Assembly: GCA_034620365.1 (NCBI GenBank)
Contig: JAQGEQ010000170.1
Span: 62,001 to 126,000 of the forward strand
Reading direction: 5' to 3'
From: Pegea sp. RAD2-039
Taxonomy: Eukaryota; Chordata; Thaliacea; Salpida; Salpidae
Length of the DNA: 64,000 bases
The notes below the pieces were generated by a model. It was not told the origin of the DNA and made no database searches. It saw only the letters and a list, made by a program, of their open reading frames with translations. The position numbers and the translations under genes were made by a program. Numbering within the stretch: position 1 is the stretch's first letter; each line of letters opens with the position of its first letter. This document shows positions 35,210-48,341 of the stretch, piece by piece.

Positions 35210-38137
35210 TTACAATAAGAATTAAAAGTAAATTAAAACTGAATCAAATTTGTCTGAAAATTTTCTAAATTTTTCAGTTCGTTTAGTTTTTTGAAAATCA
35301 CGTATTTATTGTTCCAAAAACAAATTATTTCACGCATTTCACTAAAGCTCTGAACGATTGAATTCAATCGGCTTCAATGAAATCTGATATTCAAACTGCT
35401 ACAATCATACTTTCAACCTCACAGAAAAGTTACCAAAAGTAAGGTTTAGGAATAGTGAAAGCATAAACAGAAGCTCTCTTCTATTTTATAATTGTTTTTA
35501 TAAATTATAAAAAACTTATTTTTTAGTTTAGCTGATTATAAGATTAAAAAAAAGTTAATATCTACTTTAAGCTTAAAGAAAGTGATTTTTAAAAGTATTT
35601 TCATGATACAAAAAAGAAAAATATTTTAATGTATGGTCTTTTCTATAATAAGTATTTTTGTTTATTAATTTAAACATCAGTATTACTTATAGAAAACTGT
35701 AATTAATAGTATAAGGGAACAACATACAAGTTTCCACCATTTCAAGACAGGTTTAAATGCTAGGGTTAAGTAAGTTTTAAGGTTTCAATAGAAAAAAATA
35801 TATATCAGTATTTTTGTTATTTTAAGTATCTAGTTTAATTTGCGTGTAGGTTGTTTCCTGATATTCAATTGATAGATGTCTTTATAGAACTTTAAGTTAA
35901 TATCCTTTCAAACAAAATTAATTTAGCTTCCACCAATAACTGCCGTTGATAATTTTGTAAAGTAAAAGTCTTCTTACTAAAAGCTTCATTTGTGTAAATA
36001 CTTTTTAAGTATTTTATCATTTACAGTTAATAAAATGTTATCCAAGTAGAGTTTTAAACCTTTTAATTAGTTTTTGTAGCATTTTTTTAGTTATAATTCT
36101 AATGTTTTCTAGAAAGTAGTTAAATGTTAAAATATCTCTTAAGATTTTTTTTGTAAAGTTCACATTATTATTTTTAAATATTTAAAATAAATCTGAATGA
36201 AACAAATATTTTTGTTTGTAAATATCTAAATATTAGGTTAAGGAGTAAACTACAAATTCTTTTCTTAAAAAAGTTGATTATCTAAAGATATGCTTATACT
36301 CACTACAAATACATTTAGATACTTATAAAACTTTTTAGCTCATTGCTTAAATACTGTAATGTTATATAAAAATTAAAATATATGTCAAGTACAAAATTCA
36401 ACGATAAATTTTTAAGAAGCTAATTTGATGCTTTTAGTAAATCAACATGAAAATTTCTATTAGTTTTTGAGATATGCTTTCCAAATAAAGATATTTTTAA
36501 TCCAATTAAAATTGATGTCGAGTGAAGTTTGTTCTAATTTCGTAATAAAGTTCTTTTCCTGCTTTCTTCGATATGTTTTATTCAGGATTATATCTAACTT
36601 ACAGAGAAATTCATATTTTAGCATAAGCTTTGTTTCTGGTTTGTAAGAGAATGCTGAATTTCGGGGAGTTTTTCTGCACTGCTGTTTAGACTTATATTCA
36701 ATAAGTGTTCGATTTTATCTAGAAACTAATATGCACTTTTACCATTTAGGGTTATGATAAAAACATTAAATACTTTAAAATAATTATTCAGAAAATTTGT
36801 GTTCATTTTTCATGAAGCTCTAACGAGTTTTAGAAGAATACCATACAGTTTATCGTCATTTTCAAATGTTGTTATTTCTTTAGTTAGCTAATTGTTAATT
36901 TTATCATTCTACATTAGAAGTTGCATATTTTAATTTAAAAGTTAATTTAAAGTTAATTAGTCTTTGCAAAAGTTAAGACTGCTCATAAAAGCATCATAAC
37001 TCGTACTTACATTAAGTTCAACATTTGTTTTCATTTTATTAAATCTAATAATTGGTTTAACCGTCTCTATTAGGAGTTGTCATAAAAATCGAATTGATAT
37101 TCTTGTGCCTTGCATGAATAAATTGTATTATAATCAAAAATTAATTCATGAATTATAAATCATAATAAGTATTAATTGCGATAAGACATTTTGGATGATA
37201 GACCTTTCAAATTGTAAAAAAATAAAATTTGAACGGCGATATGTTAGCATTTGATAACTTACTAGTGATGCTTTCTAAAGTGTTTAATAGTTATAGTCTA
37301 AACTAGTGCTCAAAGCATTTTGTCGTGCTTTTTAAAATGTAATCAATTTAGCAAAAGTTTGGTCTATTAAACTTCAATTAACTAACAATTGTTAAATAAA
37401 ATATTACCAGAGGTTGGAAGAAACAGAAAACATTCACCATCAATTTGAATTATTGAAAAGGGGGTAGATTTTACGTAAAGTTATTGTTAATAAATGAAAT
37501 AATGATGAATAATTTCTTACTTAATCAATTTATAACACTCGTATGACTAATTACATATAATTAACTTACTTGTTACAGCTACTTATTTAGTAAATTTTGA
37601 AAGTGAAATTATTGAAAGGTGTTTTTTAAATGAACAAATAAGAAATTTAATGTATTCTTATAAGAGGCTTCTATCAACCATGAAATAAGAAGTAGATGAA
37701 ACAATAGAACTATATAAAAGTCCTTTAAATTGTAGTTGAGTGCTGTAGAATCAGTTTTTTAAGAGGTTTTTTTTTAGTTTATTTAGAGATCTTAGTAGTC
37801 ATTTCAAAGTTCTTGTTAGAAAATTATTGAAAATGATGATAATGTTAAAATCATGTTTTCTAAATTCCACCACATGGCTTAAACATCTTGTAAAACACTA
37901 TGCTAACGGCTTATCGAGATTGTTATCCTTTTAAATATGTAACTTCAGAAGATAAAGGTCTTCTTATTCAGAAGAAGAATTTGCAAGAAATAAAAATTTC
38001 TAATTTATTCCAAAATTCTTTTATCTATAATTATGAATTGCTTAGAAATGCCGTCTAATTGCTCCATGAACTATTTCTATAATGAAATGTGTTGCTAAAC
38101 TGTCCTAGTCACAGAAGATGATGAGTACAGAGTCATT

Positions 38138-38152
38138 AGTGCCACCTAGTAA
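38138..38152 (-). promoter_or_regulatory. CTCF-like motif, copy A
   Basis: The minus strand reads TTACTAGGTGGCACT, matching the ACTAGGTGGCA core of CTCF sites. It is a rare G+C-containing word in this unit and is repeated in copy B. Confidence 0.35.
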
Positions 38153-38890
38153 TAATCCAGTTTTTTTTAGTTTAAAATTTAAATTTCTTTAAGCTTATCA
38201 AGAAGCTATTTTTTATGATAAACTTTTCATTCGTGATTAAATTTTGTTTAAGTATTTCATCATTTTAATGATTATGGATACAGTAACTTTCAAAAAAATT
38301 ATTTCAGGATTTTTATTATGATATGATATTTAGTCTATTTATATTTTAATGAGGCTAAAAATAAACGTTAACATTGTACACGAAAAACTATTTTTAGAAA
38401 TACATCTTTAATTCTGCATTAAATATGATTATTTATCACAAACTACTATATATTTTAAATTTAGAATTTGTATCAACAATTTCATGTCTATATGACTTTC
38501 TAATTATCCTATCATTAGTTTTTCATGTTTGTAACATATCAAAAATTAAATATAAAAAATCGAATATTATAAATTTTAATAATCAGGACCTACTTTCAGC
38601 CACTTTTACTTTCGACAAGTTTCTTTTCTCATTTGTTAGTTTCACATTTGCTTATTATCTTCTGACAGCCTACTGATATCAAACTGTCTTATGATATCTG
38701 CCCCCTACATTCAACAGTACACTCACATAAAAATACTCATCCTGTATGCTTCCAAAAAAAACTTTTTAGATAAATTCCTCAATAAAATAATCTTTCACTC
38801 ACCAAATGATATCTTCTTATAATTACATTCGTAAAAATATTTTTCTGTAAAATTTTATTTTTATTTTTAAAGGTTTTCATAAAATTTCAG

Positions 38891-38968
38891 GTTTTTCCAT
38901 TTACTTTGGTAGAATATATCCGAGGTTTCGAAGAAGTTGGTAAAATCACGAATTTGAAACAACCAATC
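38891..38968 (+). CDS. Exon-like segment of 26 codons, copy A
   Basis: The segment lies between an acceptor (ATAAAATTTCAG) and a donor (GTAAGT). Only one frame is open, giving VFPFTLVEYIRGFEEVGKIT plus six more residues. It is symmetric (phase 0 at both ends), so it can be included or skipped without shifting the frame. I do not recognise the peptide. It could be a 5' exon of the downstream RASGRP gene, whose next exon also starts in phase 0, or belong to another transcript. Confidence 0.45.
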
Positions 38969-39617
38969 GTAAGTAGTTTACAATTGAATATTTTGAATAT
39001 TTTGAAAGTTTTCACAAAATGTTACACTATTTTGGAAGATTTAATCTAGTTATTTTTTGGAATTTATTTCATTTGCTTTGGGCTAATACTGTGGTTTACA
39101 AAGAAGCAAAAGTTTGCAAAAAAATAACTTTTTACTTATTTGTATTCAGAAAAGTAGAAAATTTATTTTAGTCAAAAAGTAAAAGGAAAAGGAAATTTAT
39201 ATCAGTTTTTTGAAATAACGTTTTGAAGAAGACAACCTGTAAATAAATGAAAATAGTAAAACAAATAATCAATATCAAGCTTTTTATAAGTTAAACAAAC
39301 AACGTAATTATTTTGTTGTAATATAAGTAAAAAAATATAAACAAATATTTACATATCCCTAACTTTTGTGATTAGTATGATTTGAAAGTCAACTAACTAA
39401 CTGCTAATTACATAAGTCCATTTATATCTGAGAAAATAACAAACTTAGAAAACTGTTAGTAATTTTTCAGCTTAGTTGCATTATCTTAAAACGAGAAGGA
39501 AATAAAACAAGCCTCATGTTCATGACATGAACATTTTAAAGCAAGCAGTCAGTTATACAGCACCTTCAAATACCTTTCGTGTTTCTTAAGCTGGCTGTGA
39601 AAGAATAACAAGCAAGA

Positions 39618-39653
39618 ATGGGTACCCCTGCTGGTAGTCTATCTACAATTAAG
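39618..39653 (+). CDS. Candidate 12-codon start exon, copy A
   Basis: ATG in a favourable context (AAGAATGG) opens MGTPAGSLSTIK and is followed by GTTATT, a weak donor, in phase 0. The sequence is less A+T-biased than its flanks. It could be an alternative first exon for RASGRP. Support is only the ATG context, composition and phase. Confidence 0.25.
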
Positions 39654-42600
39654 GTTATTTGTTTATTTTTTGCAATTTTCAAGAAGTTATCTTTTTTTTT
39701 TGTTATTGTTATTTTAGGAAAGGGTGGTGGTATTAAGCTTTTTTAATATTCAAAAATATTTAGAAACAAAATGTTTTTATTTTGATGTGAGCTTTTCATT
39801 ATACTTCCGTGACATCAGCATTTACTCAAAAGTTAATTTTTCCAAAAATCAAGTTTGATAAAAACTACAGTGAAGGGTGGAGATATGAGTTTTAATGATA
39901 TTAATATACTTTATTTAATTAGTAAGAAAAAGAAAAAAAGAAAAAATATTTCCACTTACAAATTAGTAAGTGGATTTAAAAATTTTCCAAAAACTTTCAG
40001 CTTCCAAAGTGTTAAAAATTTATCAAAAAATCTTTTGAATTGTATCTCTGTAGTGTTTGTATATGAGAAAACAATATCTGTGCTTTACGCATATTTATTT
40101 AAGCGTCATTTTATTTTTCACTAGAAACAGTAAAAGTTATATAGAGCGTACAACAAAATGTAGCTCTGTAAACAAGTAGCTAGACATATGTGAAAGGATA
40201 TAAATATTATGCAGAATTTGTTTAAATAAAACTTATATTTCAACGTAGAAAGACTTTACAAGTCTTGAAATTTTGTAGTTTTTATTATTTTTCTTTTCAA
40301 TTGTTTTGAAAATAAATTGATCACACCTTACAAAAAATTCAGTAAAATAATTTAATATAGTTTTTACAAGGTATCGATTATTAAATATTTATCAAAGTGA
40401 AATAGAAATAAAATGTGAGATGAAAACCTTTGAAAATATTTTCATTTCATATGCTTAGTACAAAGGGTAGTAAGATGTTTTTTTATAGCTTCACAAGTAG
40501 ATTTGAAAGGGTGAGTGTTTCTGTAAAAAAAGTGAGAAAAGAAACTGAAAGAAGAAATTTATTTTATATTTACTCTCATTTATTTCTGAATCAGTTGTTA
40601 AATTCATTTGTAGACATTCAAAACATAGCAACTTGTTTTTAATTGTTAATTACATTTTTAAATGATCCAAAATTGGACTCAGATTTTTTCTTTTTCAAAC
40701 AAAAGTGGAGAGAATGAGGAGTTGAAGACTTCAAAAACTTCCCGCCGATATTCTGAATCATGTACCAAGCAAAATCCTTCATTTCTAGTATGAATAGACT
40801 CTTGTATTTTAAAGCAAATAAATTTAATTTCTATCAGTATTGTTTTTAACTTTGTTTTCTGAGTCATTTTAATCAGCTGATTAATTAAAAAACTATCAAC
40901 TACGTAAAGACTTCATTATGACAGAAATAGATGATGTAGTTGTTGTACCACTAATGTTTTGACATGTTAAGCAACATAAATGATAGTTGCGGTCAAATTT
41001 CTACAAGTTGATGCAAAACAAATATTTGTACAAGACTTAAGGACGCTTAGTTGTCAGCATAAAGTTGGAGAATAATTTAAACTTTATGAGAATAACTACA
41101 AAGTATTTATTTCATTTATAATTTTAAAATTAAGTTACTCAAATTAGAAATGGTGTAATAGTCCAGTTGATAAACTATCAACTGAATTGATAACTTTTTA
41201 TTGCTTCCTTGTAGTAGTAACGTAACCAGACTAACAACTCTTCAAACTATTCTCAACACAAAGGCTTTTTGACTGAAATAGATTCAGTTTATAAAAAAAG
41301 TTTTCTAGAACACTTAACTAGATTCATTCACCATCACGTGATGTAAAAAGCAATTACCAAAAAGTTATAAAAATATTAATTGACGAGAGTTTTGTTGCTT
41401 GCAACATCAGGTTAATGCTTGTTTAACTTATTTTTTGTTGTAACTTTTTTCATGCTGATTTTGTTCAGTGTACTTTCAGCTGCTTTATATGATTAACCTG
41501 AGAATGATGTCATCATTAGTTTATAAACATCTATATTTCATAAAGAATCAAACAAAATTCAGCATTTAAAGGTATTTAAAAAAAAATTAGACTAGAATTA
41601 AAGAAAGTTTAGAAAAAATTGAAAAGCTAAAGAAGTTACAAGAAAACTAATTATGTTTAGAAAACATTTTCTTTATTCTTAAACCTTTTCTATTCGTTTT
41701 TTTGTTGTTTATTTTTAGTAAGTCAGAAAGTAGTTTTGCAACAAACATATTCAGAAAACTCATCAAAAAAATGGAGCTTATTACAATAAGAATTAAAAGT
41801 AAATTAAAACTGAATCAAATTTGTCTGAAAATTTTCTAAATTTTTCAGTTCGTTTAGTTTTTTGAAAATCACGTATTTATTGTTCCAAAAACAAATTATT
41901 TCACGCATTTCACTAAAGCTCTGAACGATTGAATTCAATCGGCTTCAATGAAATCTGATATTCAAACTGCTACAATCATACTTTCAACCTCACAGAAAAG
42001 TTACCAAAAGTAAGGTTTAGGAATAGTGAAAGCATAAACAGAAGCTCTCTTCTATTTTATAATTGTTTTTATAAATTATAAAAAACTTATTTTTTAGTTT
42101 AGCTGATTATAAGATTAAAAAAAAGTTAATATCTACTTTAAGCTTAAAGAAAGTGATTTTTAAAAGTATTTTCATGATACAAAAAAGAAAAATATTTTAA
42201 TGTATGGTCTTTTCTATAATAAGTATTTTTGTTTATTAATTTAAACATCAGTATTACTTATAGAAAACTGTAATTAATAGTATAAGGGAACAACATACAA
42301 GTTTCCACCATTTCAAGACAGGTTTAAATGCTAGGGTTAAGTAAGTTTTAAGGTTTCAATAGAAAAAAATATATATCAGTATTTTTGTTATTTTAAGTAT
42401 CTAGTTTAATTTGCGTGTAGGTTGTTTCCTGATATTCAATTGATAGATGTCTTTATAGAACTTTAAGTTAATATCCTTTCAAACAAAATTAATTTAGCTT
42501 CCACCAATAACTGCCGTTGATAATTTTGTAAAGTAAAAGTCTTCTTACTAAAAGCTTCATTTGTGTAAATACTTTTTAAGTATTTTATCATTTACAGTTA

Positions 42601-44708
42601 ATAAAATGTTATCCAAGTAGAGTTTTAAACCTTTTAATTAGTTTTTGTAGCATTTTTTTAGTTATAATTCTAATGTTTTCTAGAAAGTAGTTAAATGTTA
42701 AAATATCTCTTAAGATTTTTTTTGTAAAGTTCACATTATTATTTTTAAATATTTAAAATAAATCTGAATGAAACAAATATTTTTGTTTGTAAATATCTAA
42801 ATATTAGGTTAAGGAGTAAACTACAAATTCTTTTCTTAAAAAAGTTGATTATCTAAAGATATGCTTATACTCACTACAAATACATTTAGATACTTATAAA
42901 ACTTTTTAGCTCATTGCTTAAATACTGTAATGTTATATAAAAATTAAAATATATGTCAAGTACAAAATTCAACGATAAATTTTTAAGAAGCTAATTTGAT
43001 GCTTTTAGTAAATCAACATGAAAATTTCTATTAGTTTTTGAGATATGCTTTCCAAATAAAGATATTTTTAATCCAATTAAAATTGATGTCGAGTGAAGTT
43101 TGTTCTAATTTCGTAATAAAGTTCTTTTCCTGCTTTCTTCGATATGTTTTATTCAGGATTATATCTAACTTACAGAGAAATTCATATTTTAGCATAAGCT
43201 TTGTTTCTGGTTTGTAAGAGAATGCTGAATTTCGGGGAGTTTTTCTGCACTGCTGTTTAGACTTATATTCAATAAGTGTTCGATTTTATCTAGAAACTAA
43301 TATGCACTTTTACCATTTAGGGTTATGATAAAAACATTAAATACTTTAAAATAATTATTCAGAAAATTTGTGTTCATTTTTCATGAAGCTCTAACGAGTT
43401 TTAGAAGAATACCATACAGTTTATCGTCATTTTCAAATGTTGTTATTTCTTTAGTTAGCTAATTGTTAATTTTATCATTCTACATTAGAAGTTGCATATT
43501 TTAATTTAAAAGTTAATTTAAAGTTAATTAGTCTTTGCAAAAGTTAAGACTGCTCATAAAAGCATCATAACTCGTACTTACATTAAGTTCAACATTTGTT
43601 TTCATTTTATTAAATCTAATAATTGGTTTAACCGTCTCTATTAGGAGTTGTCATAAAAATCGAATTGATATTCTTGTGCCTTGCATGAATAAATTGTATT
43701 ATAATCAAAAATTAATTCATGAATTATAAATCATAATAAGTATTAATTGCGATAAGACATTTTGGATGATAGACCTTTCAAATTGTAAAAAAATAAAATT
43801 TGAACGGCGATATGTTAGCATTTGATAACTTACTAGTGATGCTTTCTAAAGTGTTTAATAGTTATAGTCTAAACTAGTGCTCAAAGCATTTTGTCGTGCT
43901 TTTTAAAATGTAATCAATTTAGCAAAAGTTTGGTCTATTAAACTTCAATTAACTAACAATTGTTAAATAAAATATTACCAGAGGTTGGAAGAAACAGAAA
44001 ACATTCACCATCAATTTGAATTATTGAAAAGGGGGTAGATTTTACGTAAAGTTATTGTTAATAAATGAAATAATGATGAATAATTTCTTACTTAATCAAT
44101 TTATAACACTCGTATGACTAATTACATATAATTAACTTACTTGTTACAGCTACTTATTTAGTAAATTTTGAAAGTGAAATTATTGAAAGGTGTTTTTTAA
44201 ATGAACAAATAAGAAATTTAATGTATTCTTATAAGAGGCTTCTATCAACCATGAAATAAGAAGTAGATGAAACAATAGAACTATATAAAAGTCCTTTAAA
44301 TTGTAGTTGAGTGCTGTAGAATCAGTTTTTTAAGAGGTTTTTTTTTAGTTTATTTAGAGATCTTAGTAGTCATTTCAAAGTTCTTGTTAGAAAATTATTG
44401 AAAATGATGATAATGTTAAAATCATGTTTTCTAAATTCCACCACATGGCTTAAACATCTTGTAAAACACTATGCTAACGGCTTATCGAGATTGTTATCCT
44501 TTTAAATATGTAACTTCAGAAGATAAAGGTCTTCTTATTCAGAAGAAGAATTTGCAAGAAATAAAAATTTCTAATTTATTCCAAAATTCTTTTATCTATA
44601 ATTATGAATTGCTTAGAAATGCCGTCTAATTGCTCCATGAACTATTTCTATAATGAAATGTGTTGCTAAACTGTCCTAGTCACAGAAGATGATGAGTACA
44701 GAGTCATT

Positions 44709-44723
44709 AGTGCCACCTAGTAA
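44709..44723 (-). promoter_or_regulatory. CTCF-like motif, copy B
   Basis: Same word as in copy A, offset by 6571. Confidence 0.35.
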
Positions 44724-45461
44724 TAATCCAGTTTTTTTTAGTTTAAAATTTAAATTTCTTTAAGCTTATCAAGAAGCTATTTTTTATGATAAACTTTTCA
44801 TTCGTGATTAAATTTTGTTTAAGTATTTCATCATTTTAATGATTATGGATACAGTAACTTTCAAAAAAATTATTTCAGGATTTTTATTATGATATGATAT
44901 TTAGTCTATTTATATTTTAATGAGGCTAAAAATAAACGTTAACATTGTACACGAAAAACTATTTTTAGAAATACATCTTTAATTCTGCATTAAATATGAT
45001 TATTTATCACAAACTACTATATATTTTAAATTTAGAATTTGTATCAACAATTTCATGTCTATATGACTTTCTAATTATCCTATCATTAGTTTTTCATGTT
45101 TGTAACATATCAAAAATTAAATATAAAAAATCGAATATTATAAATTTTAATAATCAGGACCTACTTTCAGCCACTTTTACTTTCGACAAGTTTCTTTTCT
45201 CATTTGTTAGTTTCACATTTGCTTATTATCTTCTGACAGCCTACTGATATCAAACTGTCTTATGATATCTGCCCCCTACATTCAACAGTACACTCACATA
45301 AAAATACTCATCCTGTATGCTTCCAAAAAAAACTTTTTAGATAAATTCCTCAATAAAATAATCTTTCACTCACCAAATGATATCTTCTTATAATTACATT
45401 CGTAAAAATATTTTTCTGTAAAATTTTATTTTTATTTTTAAAGGTTTTCATAAAATTTCAG

Positions 45462-45539
45462 GTTTTTCCATTTACTTTGGTAGAATATATCCGAGGTTTC
45501 GAAGAAGTTGGTAAAATCACGAATTTGAAACAACCAATC
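45462..45539 (+). CDS. Exon-like segment of 26 codons, copy B
   Basis: Identical to the segment in copy A, with the same acceptor and GTAAGT donor. If both are in one transcript unit, the duplication has created two equivalent symmetric exons. Confidence 0.45.
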
Positions 45540-46188
45540 GTAAGTAGTTTACAATTGAATATTTTGAATATTTTGAAAGTTTTCACAAAATGTTACACTA
45601 TTTTGGAAGATTTAATCTAGTTATTTTTTGGAATTTATTTCATTTGCTTTGGGCTAATACTGTGGTTTACAAAGAAGCAAAAGTTTGCAAAAAAATAACT
45701 TTTTACTTATTTGTATTCAGAAAAGTAGAAAATTTATTTTAGTCAAAAAGTAAAAGGAAAAGGAAATTTATATCAGTTTTTTGAAATAACGTTTTGAAGA
45801 AGACAACCTGTAAATAAATGAAAATAGTAAAACAAATAATCAATATCAAGCTTTTTATAAGTTAAACAAACAACGTAATTATTTTGTTGTAATATAAGTA
45901 AAAAAATATAAACAAATATTTACATATCCCTAACTTTTGTGATTAGTATGATTTGAAAGTCAACTAACTAACTGCTAATTACATAAGTCCATTTATATCT
46001 GAGAAAATAACAAACTTAGAAAACTGTTAGTAATTTTTCAGCTTAGTTGCATTATCTTAAAACGAGAAGGAAATAAAACAAGCCTCATGTTCATGACATG
46101 AACATTTTAAAGCAAGCAGTCAGTTATACAGCACCTTCAAATACCTTTCGTGTTTCTTAAGCTGGCTGTGAAAGAATAACAAGCAAGA

Positions 46189-46224
46189 ATGGGTACCCCT
46201 GCTGGTAGTCTATCTACAATTAAG
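46189..46224 (+). CDS. Candidate 12-codon start exon, copy B
   Basis: Identical to the candidate in copy A. This copy is the nearer one to RASGRP, about 2.3 kb upstream of its first secure exon. Confidence 0.25.
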
Positions 46225-48341
46225 GTTATTTGTTTATTTTTTGCAATTTTCAAGAAGTTATCTTTTTTTTTTGTTATTGTTATTTTAGGAAAGGGTGGTG
46301 GTATTAAGCTTTTTTAATATTCAAAAATATTTAGAAACAAAATGTTTTTATTTTGATGTGAGCTTTTCATTATACTTCCGTGACATCAGCATTTACTCAA
46401 AAGTTAATTTTTCCAAAAATCAAGTTTGATAAAAACTACAGTGAAGGGTGGAGATATGAGTTTTAATGATATTAATATACTTTATTTAATTAGTAAGAAA
46501 AAGAAAAAAAGAAAAAATATTTCCACTTACAAATTAGTAAGTGGATTTAAAAATTTTCCAAAAACTTTCAGCTTCCAAAGTGTTAAAAATTTATCAAAAA
46601 ATCTTTTGAATTGTATCTCTGTAGTGTTTGTATATGAGAAAACAATATCTGTGCTTTACGCATATTTATTTAAGCGTCATTTTATTTTTCACTAGAAACA
46701 GTAAAAGTTATATAGAGCGTACAACAAAATGTAGCTCTGTAAACAAGTAGCTAGACATATGTGAAAGGATATAAATATTATGCAGAATTTGTTTAAATAA
46801 AACTTATATTTCAACGTAGAAAGACTTTACAAGTCTTGAAATTTTGTAGTTTTTATTATTTTTCTTTTCAATTGTTTTGAAAATAAATTGATCACACCTT
46901 ACAAAAAATTCAGTAAAATAATTTAATATAGTTTTTACAAGGTATCGATTATTAAATATTTATCAAAGTGAAATAGAAATAAAATGTGAGATGAAAACCT
47001 TTGAAAATATTTTCATTTCATATGCTTAGTACAAAGGGTAGTAAGATGTTTTTTTATAGCTTCACAAGTAGATTTGAAAGGGTGAGTGTTTCTGTAAAAA
47101 AAGTGAGAAAAGAAACTGAAAGAAGAAATTTATTTTATATTTACTCTCATTTATTTCTGAATCAGTTGTTAAATTCATTTGTAGACATTCAAAACATAGC
47201 AACTTGTTTTTAATTGTTAATTACATTTTTAAATGATCCAAAATTGGACTCAGATTTTTTCTTTTTCAAACAAAAGTGGAGAGAATGAGGAGTTGAAGAC
47301 TTCAAAAACTTCCCGCCGATATTCTGAATCATGTACCAAGCAAAATCCTTCATTTCTAGTATGAATAGACTCTTGTATTTTAAAGCAAATAAATTTAATT
47401 TCTATCAGTATTGTTTTTAACTTTGTTTTCTGAGTCATTTTAATCAGCTGATTAATTAAAAAACTATCAACTACGTAAAGACTTCATTATGACAGAAATA
47501 GATGATGTAGTTGTTGTACCACTAATGTTTTGACATGTTAAGCAACATAAATGATAGTTGCGGTCAAATTTCTACAAGTTGATGCAAAACAAATATTTGT
47601 ACAAGACTTAAGGACGCTTAGTTGTCAGCATAAAGTTGGAGAATAATTTAAACTTTATGAGAATAACTACAAAGTATTTATTTCATTTATAATTTTAAAA
47701 TTAAGTTACTCAAATTAGAAATGGTGTAATAGTCCAGTTGATAAACTATCAACTGAATTGATAACTTTTTATTGCTTCCTTGTAGTAGTAACGTAACCAG
47801 ACTAACAACTCTTCAAACTATTCTCAACACAAAGGCTTTTTGACTGAAATAGATTCAGTTTATAAAAAAAGTTTTCTAGAACACTTAACTAGATTCATTC
47901 ACCATCACGTGATGTAAAAAGCAATTACCAAAAAGTTATAAAAATATTAATTGACGAGAGTTTTGTTGCTTGCAACATCAGGTTAATGCTTGTTTAACTT
48001 ATTTTTTGTTGTAACTTTTTTCATGCTGATTTTGTTCAGTGTACTTTCAGCTGCTTTATATGATTAACCTGAGAATGATGTCATCATTAGTTTATAAACA
48101 TCTATATTTCATAAAGAATCAAACAAAATTCAGCATTTAAAGGTATTTAAAAAAAAATTAGACTAGAATTAAAGAAAGTTTAGAAAAAATTGAAAAGCTA
48201 AAGAAGTTACAAGAAAACTAATTATGTTTAGAAAACATTTTCTTTATTCTTAAACCTTTTCTATTCGTTTTTTTGTTGTTTATTTTTAGTAAGTCAGAAA
48301 GTAGTTTTGCAACAAACATATTCAGAAAACTCATCAAAAAA

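Larger units (their letters stand above)
35210..41780. repeat. Copy A of a 6571-bp head-to-tail tandem duplication
   Basis: The unit begins at TACAATAAGAATTAAAAG (35210-35211 onward) and ends with GGAGCTTA at 41780, where copy B starts with no spacer. The base before copy A (T at 35209) differs from the last base of the unit (A at 41780), which fixes the boundary. In every stretch I compared the copies are identical, including four spurious open frames with constant offset 6571. The unit is A+T-rich. It contains one exon-like segment (38891-38968), a candidate start exon (39618-39653) and a CTCF-like word. No terminal inverted repeats or transposase were seen. Confidence 0.97.

Noticed and set aside
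38425-40867. Open frames of 62-89 codons inside the duplicated unit, repeated 6571 bp later
   Set aside because: They are dominated by Phe, Ile, Leu, Lys and Asn as expected from A+T-rich noncoding DNA; their repetition reflects only the duplication.
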